Below, piece after piece: positions 34,059 through 42,108 of a stretch of 50,016 nucleotides of DNA. The DNA is from Bacteroidota bacterium. Its GTDB lineage: Bacteria > Bacteroidota > Ignavibacteria > Ignavibacteriales > Melioribacteraceae. How positions within the stretch are numbered: the stretch's first letter is position 1; every line of letters begins with the position of its first letter. The position numbers and the translations under genes are program-made. The notes beneath the pieces were generated by a model, which saw only the letters and a list, made by a program, of their open reading frames with translations, made no database searches and was not told where the DNA came from. The stretch is from contig JAEXOD010000008.1 of NCBI GenBank assembly GCA_023447335.1, positions 1 through 50,016 on the forward strand. Reading direction: 5' to 3'.

Positions 34059-34481
34059 CTAATTTAATAATGCTCCCCGGTCAATCCAAGCAGCTACAGA
34101 ATCTATTAATTCATTTGAAACACCACCTTGAGGAGGCATTAAAGGAAATCCATCCCCTTTTAAAACTTTAATTAATAAACTAGCCTGACTGTTTCCGGGA
34201 ACAATCCTTTTATAGGAAGGGAATAGTTCACTTTGAACATTCAATAGATTTTGATACGAATTGTTAGGTGTTAATACCAAATTAGCTTGTGGTGAATTAT
34301 TACCGTGACATCCTGAAGTTGTGCAATTTTTATCGAATACTTCTTTTTGAATAAAAGAATAAGTTGTAATTTGCGAGTTATTAGCTTTATTCTCCTCATC
34401 ACATTCTGATACAATTTTTTCTGCACATCCAAGAGATCCAAATACCAAGAATACTACTGTAAAAAAAACTTTAATACTCAT
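34059..34481 (-). CDS. Cytochrome c-like lipoprotein with a CX4CH motif
   Basis: About 140 residues. A further in-frame ATG at 34538 would add 19 residues before a poor start; the ATG at 34481 has AAGG at good spacing and gives a clean lipoprotein signal ending in the lipobox 'FGSLGC'. The mature part has 'EVFDKNCTTSGCHGNNSPQANLVL', i.e. C-x4-C-H, a non-standard haem-binding spacing seen in many Bacteroidetes 'C..SGCH' cytochrome-like domains, and a later 'GDGFPLMPPQGG' block with the likely distal methionine. Anchored in a membrane facing the periplasm, it may carry electrons. First gene of a four-gene operon behind a Crp/Fnr-like palindrome. Confidence 0.8.
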   Translation of the reverse strand: MSIKVFFTVVFLVFGSLGCAEKIVSECDEENKANNSQITTYSFIQKEVFDKNCTTSGCHGNNSPQANLVLTPNNSYQNLLNVQSELFPSYKRIVPGNSQASLLIKVLKGDGFPLMPPQGGVSNELIDSVAAWIDRGALLN

Positions 34482-34557
34482 ATTTAACCTTTTAATTAAA
34501 TCTGATGTCAATTTATTCATTAATAATTTCAAAAGCAATGGCTCAACGGATATTTTC

Positions 34558-34590
34558 AGACATTGTGTCTTATTTTGTGATTTAAATCAC
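34558..34590. promoter_or_regulatory. Crp/Fnr-like palindrome and second palindrome before the cytochrome operon
   Basis: GTGATTTAAATCAC (34577-34590) is a perfect 14-base palindrome, preceded by T, matching Crp/Fnr-family half-sites (TGTGA / ATCAC). A second inverted repeat AGACA-TTG-TGTCT lies at 34558-34570, closer to the genes. The centre of the first is about 100 bases upstream of the cytochrome-like start, a suitable place for an activator of a respiratory operon. Confidence 0.6.
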
Positions 34591-34771
34591 CTATTTTTTC
34601 AATTTCATTCGAGTTATTAAATTAGTTAAGCCTGGAATTCGATATTATTTTAAATTTGCGTATCTCCTATTCACGCTGATAAGCACAATACTTATTTTTA
34701 GATAAAATAGTGTGAATAATTGGTTTGAAATAATGTTGGGTTTATCGGAATTTTTAAAATTGCATATATTA

Positions 34772-34808
34772 TAAAAAAAAAAGAGTAACTATTAAAATAA
34801 TTACTCTT
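34772..34808 (-). terminator. Intrinsic terminator of the sigma-54-dependent T9SS gene
   Basis: AAGAGTAA (34781-34788) and TTACTCTT (34801-34808) form an 8-base stem with a 12-base loop; on the minus strand it is followed by a run of about ten T (complement of 34772-34782). It lies 55 bases after the stop of the PD40/T9SS gene. Confidence 0.82.
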
Positions 34809-34863
34809 CTTGATATGAATGTTTTTACTTGGTCGTTCAGTGTAAAAATATTTTTTTATTTTA

Positions 34864-36051
34864 CTATCTTAATAAGATCATTTTTTTAGTTTCACTAATC
34901 TTGCCTACTTGAAGTTTATAAAAATATATTCCGCTGCTTAATCCTTTTGCGTCAAATGATTTTGAATAATTACCTGATTCTAATTTCTCTTGATATAATG
35001 TTGTTACTTCGTTTCCGAGTAAATCATAAACTTTTAATGATACATACTCGCTAGTTGGTAAATTAAAATTTATTATGGTACTTGGATTAAAAGGATTAGG
35101 AAAGTTTTGTTCTAAATTAAAATTTAGCTTAATATTATCATCATCTTCAATATTCGTAAATAGACTGTTAATATAATCCATACTAATCCAATACGGATTG
35201 TATCCTAGATCAGTACCTTTTGCCGTAGTGAAGAAAAAATATTTCCCGTCATCTGATATATACGGATATGCATCCTCAAACGTCCCGTTTATACGAACAG
35301 TAAGATTAATCGGTTCTTGCCATATTCCATTCTCATTCTTTATTGACACGTACATATCATTGTAACCAAATCCACCTGTTCTATTTGAACTAAAATACAA
35401 AACTTTTTCATCTGCCGATATATAAGGACACCAATCATAATTTTCTTTATTAATATTTTCACCTAAACCGACAGCTTCTTGGTAAACTCCGTTAATACAT
35501 TTGCTGTAATATATATCCGTATTGTTAGTATTTACTTTACTCAATTCAAAATAGATTGTACCGTAATCTGAAATTGAAAATTGAAATCCGGGAATCATAT
35601 CATTTGCAACCGGTACAATAACCTGATGTGGTATTGACCAAGAAGTATCTACTCTGGTTACATAATAAATAAAAGCACCCGGTTTATTGGACTGAAAATA
35701 CAAAGTATCATTACTATTTCTAAAATATGGATTATTTGTAGTATATTGCGATGTAGCAAACGGGGCAACTTTTGGAGCACTCCATGCATTATTAGAGTAC
35801 CTGCTATACCATATCTGAGTTTTATTTGTACTTGTAAAATATTTTACAAAATACATCTCATTTCCGTCCGGCGAAAAACAAGGTGCTCCATGCCAAAACC
35901 ACGAAGAAGTAGCAAGATAATTTGTCGGGGCAAATCGTTTAGCAAAAGACGTAGGAGGTGTTTGACCTAAATATAAATAACTCTGACCGGAGGTTGTTGA
36001 ATAAAAGAACATAATTAACATTACAACTGATATACAATACTTTAAATTCAT
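34864..36051 (-). CDS. Secreted PD40-repeat protein with T9SS sorting domain
   Basis: A 395-residue exported protein (signal peptide about 1-22). Several PD40/WD40-like beta-propeller blades follow: 'PCFSPDGNEMYFVKYF', 'PYISADEKVLYFSSNRTGGFGYNDMYVS', 'PYISDDGKYFFFTTAKG'. The C-terminal ~85 residues are a T9SS type A domain almost identical to that of the 538-residue protein at 31013. The propeller probably binds a polymer or protein at the surface. What sets it apart is its promoter: a sigma-54 box (36090-36106) and two activator palindromes (36147-36182) lie directly upstream, and a strong terminator follows, so it is a one-gene regulated unit in which a bacterial enhancer-binding protein decides expression. 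Confidence 0.86.
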   Translation of the reverse strand: MNLKYCISVVMLIMFFYSTTSGQSYLYLGQTPPTSFAKRFAPTNYLATSSWFWHGAPCFSPDGNEMYFVKYFTSTNKTQIWYSRYSNNAWSAPKVAPFATSQYTTNNPYFRNSNDTLYFQSNKPGAFIYYVTRVDTSWSIPHQVIVPVANDMIPGFQFSISDYGTIYFELSKVNTNNTDIYYSKCINGVYQEAVGLGENINKENYDWCPYISADEKVLYFSSNRTGGFGYNDMYVSIKNENGIWQEPINLTVRINGTFEDAYPYISDDGKYFFFTTAKGTDLGYNPYWISMDYINSLFTNIEDDDNIKLNFNLEQNFPNPFNPSTIINFNLPTSEYVSLKVYDLLGNEVTTLYQEKLESGNYSKSFDAKGLSSGIYFYKLQVGKISETKKMILLR

Positions 36052-36089
36052 TATTTTCTCATTTTTATTTCGATTAATAAATGTCCATG

Positions 36090-36106
36090 AGCAACAATAA
36101 TGCCAC
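36090..36106 (-). promoter_or_regulatory. Sigma-54 (-24/-12) promoter
   Basis: Minus-strand TGGCATTATTGTTGCT has the invariant GG (-24, complement of 36103-36104) and GC (-12, complement of 36091-36092) exactly ten bases apart, with TGGCA and TTGC matching the consensus. The predicted transcript would start near 36079, about 28 bases before the ATG at 36051. Confidence 0.82.
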
Positions 36107-36146
36107 TAGTTTTTTGGGATATTTTTTAAGATCTTAATAGAAGAAA

Positions 36147-36182
36147 CGTACGATAACGGACATTGTTGTACGTTAACGGACA
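36147..36182 (-). promoter_or_regulatory. Two upstream activator palindromes, 20-base period
   Basis: Minus-strand sites TGTCCGTTAACGTACA (36167-36182) and TGTCCGTTATCGTACG (36147-36162) are imperfect palindromes of form TGTnCG-N4-CGnACA, with centres 20 bases apart (about two helical turns), roughly 70-105 bases upstream of the predicted sigma-54 start. This is the layout of binding sites for a dimeric enhancer-binding protein. Confidence 0.8.
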
Positions 36183-36225
36183 GAGATATTATATACTACT
36201 ATAATTTCACGAGTTATTTTAATCC

Positions 36226-37992
36226 TTAGTTTCCGCCTAATTTAACTGTTTCTCCTGCACTTGCTTCAACGAAATCAGTTTTGAAATATTCTTTAAACAT
36301 TTCTCTTACTGTTAAATCGGTACAGTGAATAGGACAACATTTTTTCACTTCTAATCTCTTCAATTCATTAAGAATGCTTATAATTCGCTCATCTCCTTTT
36401 GAATTAGCCATTAAATGAAATCCACCTAAAATCATATAAATAGGTTTATTGAAACGTTTTTTTACTCGCTTTGTTATTTCAATTAACCCCTGATGTGAAC
36501 AACCGGTTATAACTACTAAGCCGTTTTCAGTTTCAATTACTAAAGATTGTTCTTTTATTAGCCTATTATTAATAGAAGTTTCAATAAAACCTGTGCTGTA
36601 AATGTTTTCCGCTATTTTATAAAAATAGTCCTGCTCAATTAAAATTTTATTATGTTTTAAGCATGATTTTAATGCTTCATTAAATATTTCCACCCCCTTA
36701 CCAACTGTATTTTGAGTTTTTTCTTTGGACATATATACATTTACATTATTATTAATATCCATAAATTCCTTTAACCCGCCGATGTGATCACTATGATTAT
36801 GGGAAATAAAAACATTTGTAATTTCGAGGGGATTAATTTCTGATGCTTTAAGATTATTTAATAGTTTGTTTCCGTCACTACCGGTATCAAAAAGTATCAT
36901 TTCCCCATTATACGCAATAACACATGAAAAGCCAAAGTCGCTTATATAATTGGAAAATTTAACATTATCATCGCAAATTATTTTAATAAAATTTTCTTCA
37001 GCACTTTTTATGTTTTTTTCTTTTTGAAACGGATTTAAGTCTTTGATTAATTCTGTGCTAACCCAATAATAATTACTATTATTATATCCGTGTTCGGTGG
37101 GATATCCTCCGCAGAATATCAAGTATTTTCCGTCAGGTGTTATTGATGGAAACCAAATATTTTCTATTTTTAGAGTATCGCTTAAACAAAATGATTTTGT
37201 CCAATTCCCTTTATCATCTTTATAACTAACATAAAGATTCATCATTTTTGAATAACCGCCGGGACGATTTGAAATAAACAGCAAATAACTATCATCGGGA
37301 GAAATACATGGTTCAGTCTCATGAAATTCAGTATTTATTTCACTACCTAAACAAATCGGAATATTATAAGCGTTTCCTTGATATTGTGAAAAGTAAATAT
37401 CTGAGTCACCAATTAAATTTTTTATAACTTTGTTTCTACAAAAAAATATTGAATTATCATTAGAAACGTAAGGACGTGACTCATCTGCGCAAGTATTTAT
37501 AACATCTCCCAAATTTTTAGGATTGGAATAAGTAGTATCGTTTTTTTCAACGTAACACAAATTTAAATCATTATCATTACACTTTTCATTTACTTTGAAA
37601 CGAGATTGAAAAAAAATTCGTTTACCGTCACCCGAATAAGATGGAGAAGTTCCTTCATTATCGTTATTTAAGAATAATTTTTTAGGATAATGCCATGCGT
37701 TATTTTCATTTCTTCTAATTATAAGTTTATGATCTATACTCCGTCCTTTATCATTGGTGGAAATAATCCAAATCGCTTCATTTCCGCTAGGAGAAAAAAT
37801 AAATCTACCATGTATATATCCAAATATATTTTTAAATTCAGGTAGAAATATCTTAGGAGATTTACCCGGTAATTCTTGTCCAAAGTATTCACCATTATAA
37901 TTAAATATACTATCTTGTGATTTTATCGAATTATAAGAAACAACATTTAGAATTATAATAAATAAAATAAAATAACTATAACTACTTCTCAT
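36226..37992 (-). CDS. Exported fusion of PD40 propeller and metallo-beta-lactamase-fold domain
   Basis: A 588-residue protein with a signal peptide (about 1-25). Residues ~55-320 hold PD40 blades ('FIFSPSGNEAIWIIS', 'PSYSGDGKRIFFQSRF', 'PCISPDDSYLLFISNRPGG', 'PSITPDGKYLIFCGG'). Residues ~345-588 are a metallo-beta-lactamase-fold domain with 'ILFDTGSDGNKLL', the metal motif 'FISHNHSDHIGGL', 'VVITGCSHQGL' and 'MILGGFHL', which places it near the dihydropterin-type (MJ0936/'GCSHxG') subgroup. Usual members are stand-alone and cytoplasmic; export and fusion to a propeller are unusual. It overlaps the preceding PD40 gene by 11 bases, AGGAG site. It is the last gene of a three-gene operon (serine hydrolase, PD40, this). 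Confidence 0.85.
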   Translation of the reverse strand: MRSSYSYFILFIIILNVVSYNSIKSQDSIFNYNGEYFGQELPGKSPKIFLPEFKNIFGYIHGRFIFSPSGNEAIWIISTNDKGRSIDHKLIIRRNENNAWHYPKKLFLNNDNEGTSPSYSGDGKRIFFQSRFKVNEKCNDNDLNLCYVEKNDTTYSNPKNLGDVINTCADESRPYVSNDNSIFFCRNKVIKNLIGDSDIYFSQYQGNAYNIPICLGSEINTEFHETEPCISPDDSYLLFISNRPGGYSKMMNLYVSYKDDKGNWTKSFCLSDTLKIENIWFPSITPDGKYLIFCGGYPTEHGYNNSNYYWVSTELIKDLNPFQKEKNIKSAEENFIKIICDDNVKFSNYISDFGFSCVIAYNGEMILFDTGSDGNKLLNNLKASEINPLEITNVFISHNHSDHIGGLKEFMDINNNVNVYMSKEKTQNTVGKGVEIFNEALKSCLKHNKILIEQDYFYKIAENIYSTGFIETSINNRLIKEQSLVIETENGLVVITGCSHQGLIEITKRVKKRFNKPIYMILGGFHLMANSKGDERIISILNELKRLEVKKCCPIHCTDLTVREMFKEYFKTDFVEASAGETVKLGGN

Positions 37993-38866
37993 TAAGGTCT
38001 CCTAATATCATTTTAGCGTTAATTATATAGATATCTCCATTATTATTTTCTCTTCTATGAAATAGAAAATATTTGCCGTCAAATGAAATTGATCCTGCAA
38101 ATTCGGTGCCGGTTTTATTAATAATTTCCCCAATATTTTTAGGTTCACTCCAATAACCTTTCTTATTTTTAAAACTAATATAGATTTTGGAATTCCCCCT
38201 ACCGGATTTCTGTGAGTCGAAAATGATATAACTCTCATCAGGAGCAATAAATGGATGTGCCGGATAATATTTATTAATTATTGTATCCAGGAATTCCGGT
38301 TTTTCATATGTACCGTTATTGTGTACAGATCTAAAAATACCTTTTGAGTTTTTAGAAATACCATTATAATAAAGAGTCCCTAATAATGTTGAACTAACAT
38401 TCATAATTCCTTTTACATTATTAAATATATCCAATTTCTTTGGTAAAGACCATTCTCCCTTTTCAAATTCTACAAAACGAATATTATTCTCATTTAGAAT
38501 TGTATTCCTTTCTTCAGAATAGTAATATATTCGTTTCCCATCAGGTGCAAAATAGGGTAACATCTCACAGCTACTAGAACTAAAGAAAGCCGGCTCAGGG
38601 TTTTGCCAAACTCCGTTAATAATTTTACAGCAATATATTTTATTATCAAAGCCATTATAATTTTTGCGTCTTGTAAAATAAAATGTATCCCCATTTGGGG
38701 ATAACATTCCCCCGAATTCATAATACTTACTAGAAATAATTCCCGGTTTGAATATCTTGGGAATTGAATCATCAACCTCTTCTATTGGTTTGCTGATTGC
38801 GATATTATTCAATAAAAAATATGCATCCAGCAAAAATATAATTAATACCAATAATTTTAATCTCAT
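37982..38866 (-). CDS. Exported PD40-repeat protein
   Basis: A 294-residue protein with a hydrophobic N-terminus (about 1-25; signal peptide or anchor). At least four PD40-type blades are visible: 'GGMLSPNGDTFYFTRRK', 'PYFAPDGKRIYYYSEE', 'PFIAPDESYIIFDSQKSGRGNSKIYIS' and 'GSISFDGKYFLFHRRENNNGDIYI'. It has no catalytic domain and no T9SS tail. It overlaps the upstream serine hydrolase stop by four bases (ATGA) and the downstream fusion gene by 11 bases, so the three proteins are translationally coupled. It resembles the propeller half of the downstream fusion, which suggests duplication followed by capture of the metallo-beta-lactamase domain. Confidence 0.82.
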   Translation of the reverse strand: MRLKLLVLIIFLLDAYFLLNNIAISKPIEEVDDSIPKIFKPGIISSKYYEFGGMLSPNGDTFYFTRRKNYNGFDNKIYCCKIINGVWQNPEPAFFSSSSCEMLPYFAPDGKRIYYYSEERNTILNENNIRFVEFEKGEWSLPKKLDIFNNVKGIMNVSSTLLGTLYYNGISKNSKGIFRSVHNNGTYEKPEFLDTIINKYYPAHPFIAPDESYIIFDSQKSGRGNSKIYISFKNKKGYWSEPKNIGEIINKTGTEFAGSISFDGKYFLFHRRENNNGDIYIINAKMILGDLNEK

Positions 38867-40305
38867 CTTTTTTCTTTAAGTTCTTTTATTTTATTTAATG
38901 CGTTTAAATTCTTATTATCTAAATTATATGCTCTTTCGTAATTAATAAGTGCTTCATTACTATTTCCTAAAATCATATAAGCCTCAGCTAAGCTGTCATA
39001 AACATTTGCATCATCCGGAAATAATTTCACGTTAAGTCTAAATATATTAACTGCCATTTGATAATCTTTTTGTTCAATTAACTGATATCCTACATTATTT
39101 AATGAACTAGAATAAATTATTTGATAATTATTACTATTAAGTATATTGTTAATATTTATCTCAACAAATTCTATACCCTTTTCTTTTATCATTGAGTATA
39201 AAAATCTATCCGCAGTTATACCCGGAAGTTTATAATCATGATTAAGCAATACAGCCTCAATCTTGCTAAATATTGCTTCTGCACCATAATCTAAATTTGA
39301 AAGAATTATAATAGTATAATTACTATCTAAATATTTATAAAATCTTGAATTATAACCTACCTGCCTACCTGCATGACCGAAAGCAGTATAATTTCCGACT
39401 TTTCGAATTTCCCAAAAACAACCATAAGACATTTCATCGGATTCTTCCGGAATATATTCCTTAAGCATAATATTCCTTGTTGTTGAATCCAATAACGAAT
39501 TTTGAAAAAGTGCATCACTAAACTTTAGTAGATCATTAACTGTTGTTTGAAGTCCTGTAGCTGAACTCGGCGGAATAACTAAATCAGATGTTTCTCTGAA
39601 TCTACCATAATATTCATAAACATATCCTTTAGCAATATTATCATCAATTAATCTATTACTATGTTTGCTGTTTCGCATCCCGAGAGGAATTAGTATTTTA
39701 TTAGTTAAAAATTCCGAATATTTTTCGCCTGAAACTTTTTCAATAATTGCACCTAAGATTATTGCACCTGAGTTGGAGTATATTCTTTTTATACCCGGAG
39801 TTTTAATAAGTAAAGAACTTTTATAAATAATGTTCGTTATTTCCGATATTTCATCTATTTCGAACATTTTTTTCAAATATTCGGGATCCTCTTCATAGTC
39901 CCCAAAACCTGCGGTATGAGTCAATAAATTGTATATAGTAATTTGATCCCCCAAAGGGAAATTATCAAGGTACTTAATAACCGGATCATCAAGATTAATT
40001 TTTTTTTCTTTAACCAATAGCATTATACAAACAGCCGTAAACGTTTTTGTTATAGAGGCAACATTGAATTTTGTATCTAAGGAATTAAATTTTTTCTGCT
40101 CAATATCAGAAAAACCATATGCCCCTTCAAATATTTTATTTTCTCCTTTTGTAACTAAAACACAACCAGAGAACCTGTTTAATTCATATGCTTTTTCAAC
40201 AATCTCTTTTATTTTATTAGATTTATCTATTAAATTATCTTGAGATTTAAGCGTGAAGTTAAATAAAACAGAACAAACAAAAGTTAAGTGCAGTATTTTT
40301 TTCAT
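38863..40305 (-). CDS. Exported serine hydrolase (beta-lactamase/S12 family) with TPR tail
   Basis: About 480 residues when started at the ATG at 40305, which gives a clean signal peptide 'MKKILHLTFVCSVLFNFTLKSQ'; an upstream ATG at 40347 would bury it. The penicillin-binding/beta-lactamase fold has all three catalytic elements: S-x-x-K in 'FNVASITKTF', the tyrosine motif 'RIYSNSG' and 'GHAGRQVG' in place of KTG. The C-terminal ~70 residues are TPR-like ('ANVYDSLAEAYMILGNSNEALINYERAYNLD'), a frequent ending in this group. It is a periplasmic esterase, D-aminopeptidase or similar; it is not evidence of antibiotic resistance. It heads a three-gene operon. Its upstream 190 bases show no clear sigma-54 or TAnnTTTG site. 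Confidence 0.86.
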   Translation of the reverse strand: MKKILHLTFVCSVLFNFTLKSQDNLIDKSNKIKEIVEKAYELNRFSGCVLVTKGENKIFEGAYGFSDIEQKKFNSLDTKFNVASITKTFTAVCIMLLVKEKKINLDDPVIKYLDNFPLGDQITIYNLLTHTAGFGDYEEDPEYLKKMFEIDEISEITNIIYKSSLLIKTPGIKRIYSNSGAIILGAIIEKVSGEKYSEFLTNKILIPLGMRNSKHSNRLIDDNIAKGYVYEYYGRFRETSDLVIPPSSATGLQTTVNDLLKFSDALFQNSLLDSTTRNIMLKEYIPEESDEMSYGCFWEIRKVGNYTAFGHAGRQVGYNSRFYKYLDSNYTIIILSNLDYGAEAIFSKIEAVLLNHDYKLPGITADRFLYSMIKEKGIEFVEININNILNSNNYQIIYSSSLNNVGYQLIEQKDYQMAVNIFRLNVKLFPDDANVYDSLAEAYMILGNSNEALINYERAYNLDNKNLNALNKIKELKEKR

Positions 40306-40498
40306 TTCGATTCTTGTATTTATTATTGACATAATAATTAAAAACAAAAGTATTCAGCTTTTCCATTTCTTTAATAAACTATTTATACAATTCTTTATTA
40401 TTAAATCGTATTATAATTTGCATCATCTAATTTTATTAAACAATCATTATAGATAATTTTATTAAAGTTGACTTACAATAATTAATCTTTTCGCATTT

Positions 40499-41845
40499 TT
40501 ATTTTAATAATTCTTGAATATTTTTAATATCAAAATATTCTGCCATTTGTAACGGAGTCATTCCCTTTATGTCTTTTATTTCTTTATTAGCACCGGCATC
40601 TAATAACATTTTAACAGCTTCATAATTCTTTTTAAAAACTGCTAAATGTAAAGGAGTAGCACTATTCATTTCATTCTTAATATTTAAATCACATTTCATT
40701 CGAATTAAATATTTTACAATATCATTTTTGCCTAAGATTATTGCAGCATGTAATAATGTATTCCCGTTTTCGTTAACAACGTTTACATTTTTTAAATTTT
40801 CATTAGTTCTAAAAATCTCTGATAATTTTTCTAAATTTCCTTCTTGAATTAATCCAAATAATTCACTTGTGTTTGTATAATTATTTTTGAATTTAATCAT
40901 TTCGATAGGTTCGTCAAAAAAATAGTTTTTAATTAGCTGTATATCAGTTTTATTTTTATTAAAAATTATATTAAATTTTTTGATAATCGGTAGCCCAATA
41001 TTTGCTATACATGCTCTATGCGAATAGGAATTTTTTTCTTTTATTAACATAGGAATTTCACGCAAAGAATATGACCCTAATTTAATTTCAGGTAATACAT
41101 CTAAGTAAGCAGGAATTTTCTTTTCTCCGATTCCGGCTATTGTTATTTCTTCAAGTTTTTCTTTGTCAATTAAAAAATTATGATCATCTATTAAATCTTG
41201 GTTAATTATTATAGGAATTGGGTTTCCGGAATCAAAATACATGCTCCCTTTTATTTCTTTTCCATCTACTGTAATTAATGTGCCTTCAAATGAAACTAAA
41301 GATAAATCGTTAATTGATTTTAAAGTTACTGAATTTGAAGAGCTAATATTTGTAAAAGGAGTCTCGGAAACAACCAAATTCATTTCGTTAAAATCAAGCA
41401 TAACATAGTAATTTGAAAAAGAACCAAGTCCTAATATGCCGCTAGTTTCAGAACCGTCTTCTAGTTTTATCCCATTTAAAGGAAATAGAGCTAAATCCAT
41501 TTTATATATTGTATTACTTATTTCTATCTCTCGATTTTTAAATAATGGAACTTTAACATTACCGCCTGCACCTCTTGCGTTTGCAAAAGCATCCGGGTTC
41601 AATCCCAATTCATCAATCGTTTGTTGATTTATTCCGCTTCCTGAAGCTCCTGTATCAAATACCAAGTTTATCTTTTTATTATTAACCAAAATGTTTTTAA
41701 TTACAATTGATATTCTATTTCCCGATTCAACTATCTCAAATGGTATTTTTACAGATTTTTGAGCAAATGCAACATTAAGCGAAGCAAATATTATAATCGT
41801 AAATAAGAAAATAATATTTCTGACTTTTAAATTTAATTTCACCAT
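40499..41845 (-). CDS. Periplasmic retropepsin/pepsin-like aspartic protease with ankyrin repeats
   Basis: A 448-residue exported protein (signal peptide about 1-29, ending 'NVAFAQ'). Two aspartic-protease lobes are visible, the first with 'LVFDTGASGSGI' (active Asp about 64) and the second with 'MYFDSGNPIPIIIN' (about 204), so the active site is bilobal as in pepsin-like enzymes. Three ankyrin repeats close the protein (about 355-448: 'NGNTLLHAAIILGKNDIVKYLI', 'ATPLHLAVFKKNYEAVKMLLDAGA', 'GMTPLQMAEYFDIKNIQELL'). The ankyrin part may dock a substrate or inhibitor. It appears monocistronic, with a TAGGAG ribosome site and about 260 bases between it and the DUF5916 gene upstream. Confidence 0.86.
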   Translation of the reverse strand: MVKLNLKVRNIIFLFTIIIFASLNVAFAQKSVKIPFEIVESGNRISIVIKNILVNNKKINLVFDTGASGSGINQQTIDELGLNPDAFANARGAGGNVKVPLFKNREIEISNTIYKMDLALFPLNGIKLEDGSETSGILGLGSFSNYYVMLDFNEMNLVVSETPFTNISSSNSVTLKSINDLSLVSFEGTLITVDGKEIKGSMYFDSGNPIPIIINQDLIDDHNFLIDKEKLEEITIAGIGEKKIPAYLDVLPEIKLGSYSLREIPMLIKEKNSYSHRACIANIGLPIIKKFNIIFNKNKTDIQLIKNYFFDEPIEMIKFKNNYTNTSELFGLIQEGNLEKLSEIFRTNENLKNVNVVNENGNTLLHAAIILGKNDIVKYLIRMKCDLNIKNEMNSATPLHLAVFKKNYEAVKMLLDAGANKEIKDIKGMTPLQMAEYFDIKNIQELLK

Positions 41846-42108
41846 TTTAACTCCTAATTAAATGAATTTTTAATTTTAAATTTTGGAATTCGATCATATT
41901 AGAATTCCCAATTATTAATCACTCTATTATTTTTGAAATATTGTAAAATAATTTCTCATTTTCTTTTATTTTCTCTACATTTTCATACACACAGTAGATG
42001 TATATCATTGTTTGTTTTGTATTTTCCTCTTTAATAACTTAAATAATAAGAAATCCAAAATTTCGCGTTACTTGCTCCATAAAGTTTTCTTATTGATTAA
42101 TTTTTACT
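41846..42108. other. Intergenic region with an inverted repeat
   Basis: This holds the promoter of the aspartic protease gene and the 3' end of the DUF5916 gene. TTGGAATTC (41883-41891) and GAATTCCCAA (41902-41911) form an imperfect stem with a 10-base loop, without a T-run on the minus strand. It may be a weak terminator or operator. Nothing else is recognised. Confidence 0.35.

Noticed and set aside
38023..38775. Second minus-strand frames inside the PD40 gene at 37982-38866
   Set aside because: They are in another frame of a gene with clear PD40 blades and have no ribosome sites or family features.
38863..40305. An antibiotic-resistance beta-lactamase
   Set aside because: The SxxK/YSN/HxG fold is shared by esterases and peptidases; the TPR tail and operon do not suggest resistance.
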